Made by a program: the position numbers and the translations under genes. The notes below the pieces were generated by a model. That model was not told where the DNA came from and did no database searches. It saw only the letters and a list, made by a program, of their open reading frames with translations. A stretch of DNA of 64,000 nucleotides from Demequina flava (GTDB taxonomy: Bacteria > Actinomycetota > Actinomycetes > Actinomycetales > Demequinaceae), in assembly GCF_000975035.1 (NCBI RefSeq), contig NZ_BBRA01000001.1, forward strand, positions 1,652,838 through 1,716,837, read 5' to 3'. This document shows, piece by piece, positions 63,327 to 64,000 of the stretch; within the stretch, counting starts at the first letter, position 1; every line of letters begins with the position of its first letter.

Positions 63327-64000
63327 ATGTTCATGAAGGGCAAACGAACCCTTGGCCTGGTGGCAGCAACGAGCGGACTCGCGCTGACGCTGGCAGCCTG
63401 CGGAAGCAGCGGCGACAGTGACGAGACTGACAGCAGCGCAACGGCTGGTGGCGGTAGCGAAGCCAGCGCTGGATCCGCGACCATCTGGGTCACAGCAGGC
63501 ACCGACTCAGTCCTTGAGGCGTCGATCGCTGACTGGAACTCCGCCGGCAACGGCGAACTCGAGATGCAGGTCTTCGAGAACGACCCCTACAAGCAGAAGC
63601 TCCGCACTGCGGTGAGCGCTGGCGAAGGACCCGCCATCTTCTCAGGTTGGGGCGGCGGCGGTCTGGCCGAATATGTCAACGAAGGCGCTGTCGAGTCGCT
63701 TCAAGCGGCACTTGACGCCGAGCCTGAGCTGCGTGACCGCATCTTCCCAGCCGTCCTATCTGGTGGCACCGTCGACGGCGAGATCTATGGTGTCCCCCTC
63801 AACGGCGTTCAGCCGGTGGTCTTCTACATCAACCAGCCGGTCCTGGATGACGCAGGCGTGGCTGTGCCCACGACGTGGGATGAACTCATGGCAGCCGTCC
63901 CCGTCCTACAGGAAGCGGGCGTCGCGCCGGTCTCCATCGGTGGCGCGAGCAAGTGGCCCTACCTGATGTGGATCGCGTACCTTACGGACCGCGTCGGCGG
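63327..64000 (+). CDS. Extracellular sugar-binding lipoprotein of an ABC importer (3' partial)
   Basis: The frame is open to the window edge, 224 codons so far. TGAGGAG precedes ATG 63327. The lipoprotein signal ends LTLAAC (Cys25) and is followed by a Gly/Ser/Asp linker. The family-1 solute-binding (maltose-type) fold is indicated by ATIWVTAG near residue 50 and DGEIYGVPLNGVQPVVFY around 150-168. This type binds oligosaccharides for CUT1 importers; permease genes would be expected next, outside the window. The LacI gene and promoter upstream make it a sugar-inducible operon. Confidence 0.88.
   Translation, partial: MFMKGKRTLGLVAATSGLALTLAACGSSGDSDETDSSATAGGGSEASAGSATIWVTAGTDSVLEASIADWNSAGNGELEMQVFENDPYKQKLRTAVSAGEGPAIFSGWGGGGLAEYVNEGAVESLQAALDAEPELRDRIFPAVLSGGTVDGEIYGVPLNGVQPVVFYINQPVLDDAGVAVPTTWDELMAAVPVLQEAGVAPVSIGGASKWPYLMWIAYLTDRVG

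Overview
The window is high-GC DNA from an actinomycete, most likely order Micrococcales (a Demequina-, Cellulomonas- or Microbacterium-like bacterium). The evidence is family content and gene order rather than any database match. It carries mtrA-mtrB-lpqB, the sigR/rsrA redox pair, the 24-residue ribosomal protein bL37, the fused 2-oxoglutarate decarboxylase Kgd, a long-form ribosome hibernation factor next to secA, and the envelope string glycosyltransferase - DUF5719 - DUF3499 - phosphomannomutase. Several genes start directly behind a TANNNT box, as in leaderless actinobacterial transcripts.

Layout. 0-6.6 kb: envelope and housekeeping genes (glycosyltransferase tail, DUF5719, metallopeptidase-like protein, DUF3499, phosphomannomutase, cation efflux, adenosylhomocysteinase). 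6.7-14 kb: RDD and SpoIIM-like membrane proteins and a MoxR/DUF58/DUF4129/DUF4350 cluster. 14-23 kb: mtrAB-lpqB, comF-like gene, hpf, secA. 23-27 kb: LysM protein, small HTH protein, and an orphan CpaB/CpaE-like pair without the rest of a Tad pilus locus. 27-31.9 kb: doxX-aroA-rsgA-hisN on the minus strand, divergent from sigR-rsrA, then bL37. 32-38 kb: a PilT-like ATPase and pstSCAB followed by a degenerate receiver/winged-helix regulator. 38-49 kb: SGNH-like protein and Kgd, an ABC exporter, two CNNM/CorC membrane proteins, a VanY-type carboxypeptidase and alanine dehydrogenase. 49-51.8 kb: patatin, an aldo/keto reductase, small proteins and tRNA-Arg(CCG). 51.8-64 kb: a sugar-catabolic region with three complete LacI-type regulators and one LacI remnant, KDPG aldolase plus a PfkB kinase, an Rbs-type ABC importer, and the start of a second sugar ABC operon.

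How it works together. MtrAB-LpqB and the VanY peptidase point to cell-wall homeostasis. SigR/RsrA forms a thiol-redox switch with a visible self-regulating promoter. Pst takes up phosphate. The right arm senses and imports sugars, and each LacI gene sits beside palindromes in its own promoter and in that of its presumed target.

The most unexplained signal is a dispersed 10-mer, AGCATCGGCC, found 21 times on both strands, in several reading frames and between genes. The second is a 52-bp dyad repeat present twice with the same first 16 bases. No CRISPR array, prophage, intact insertion sequence or rRNA was seen.
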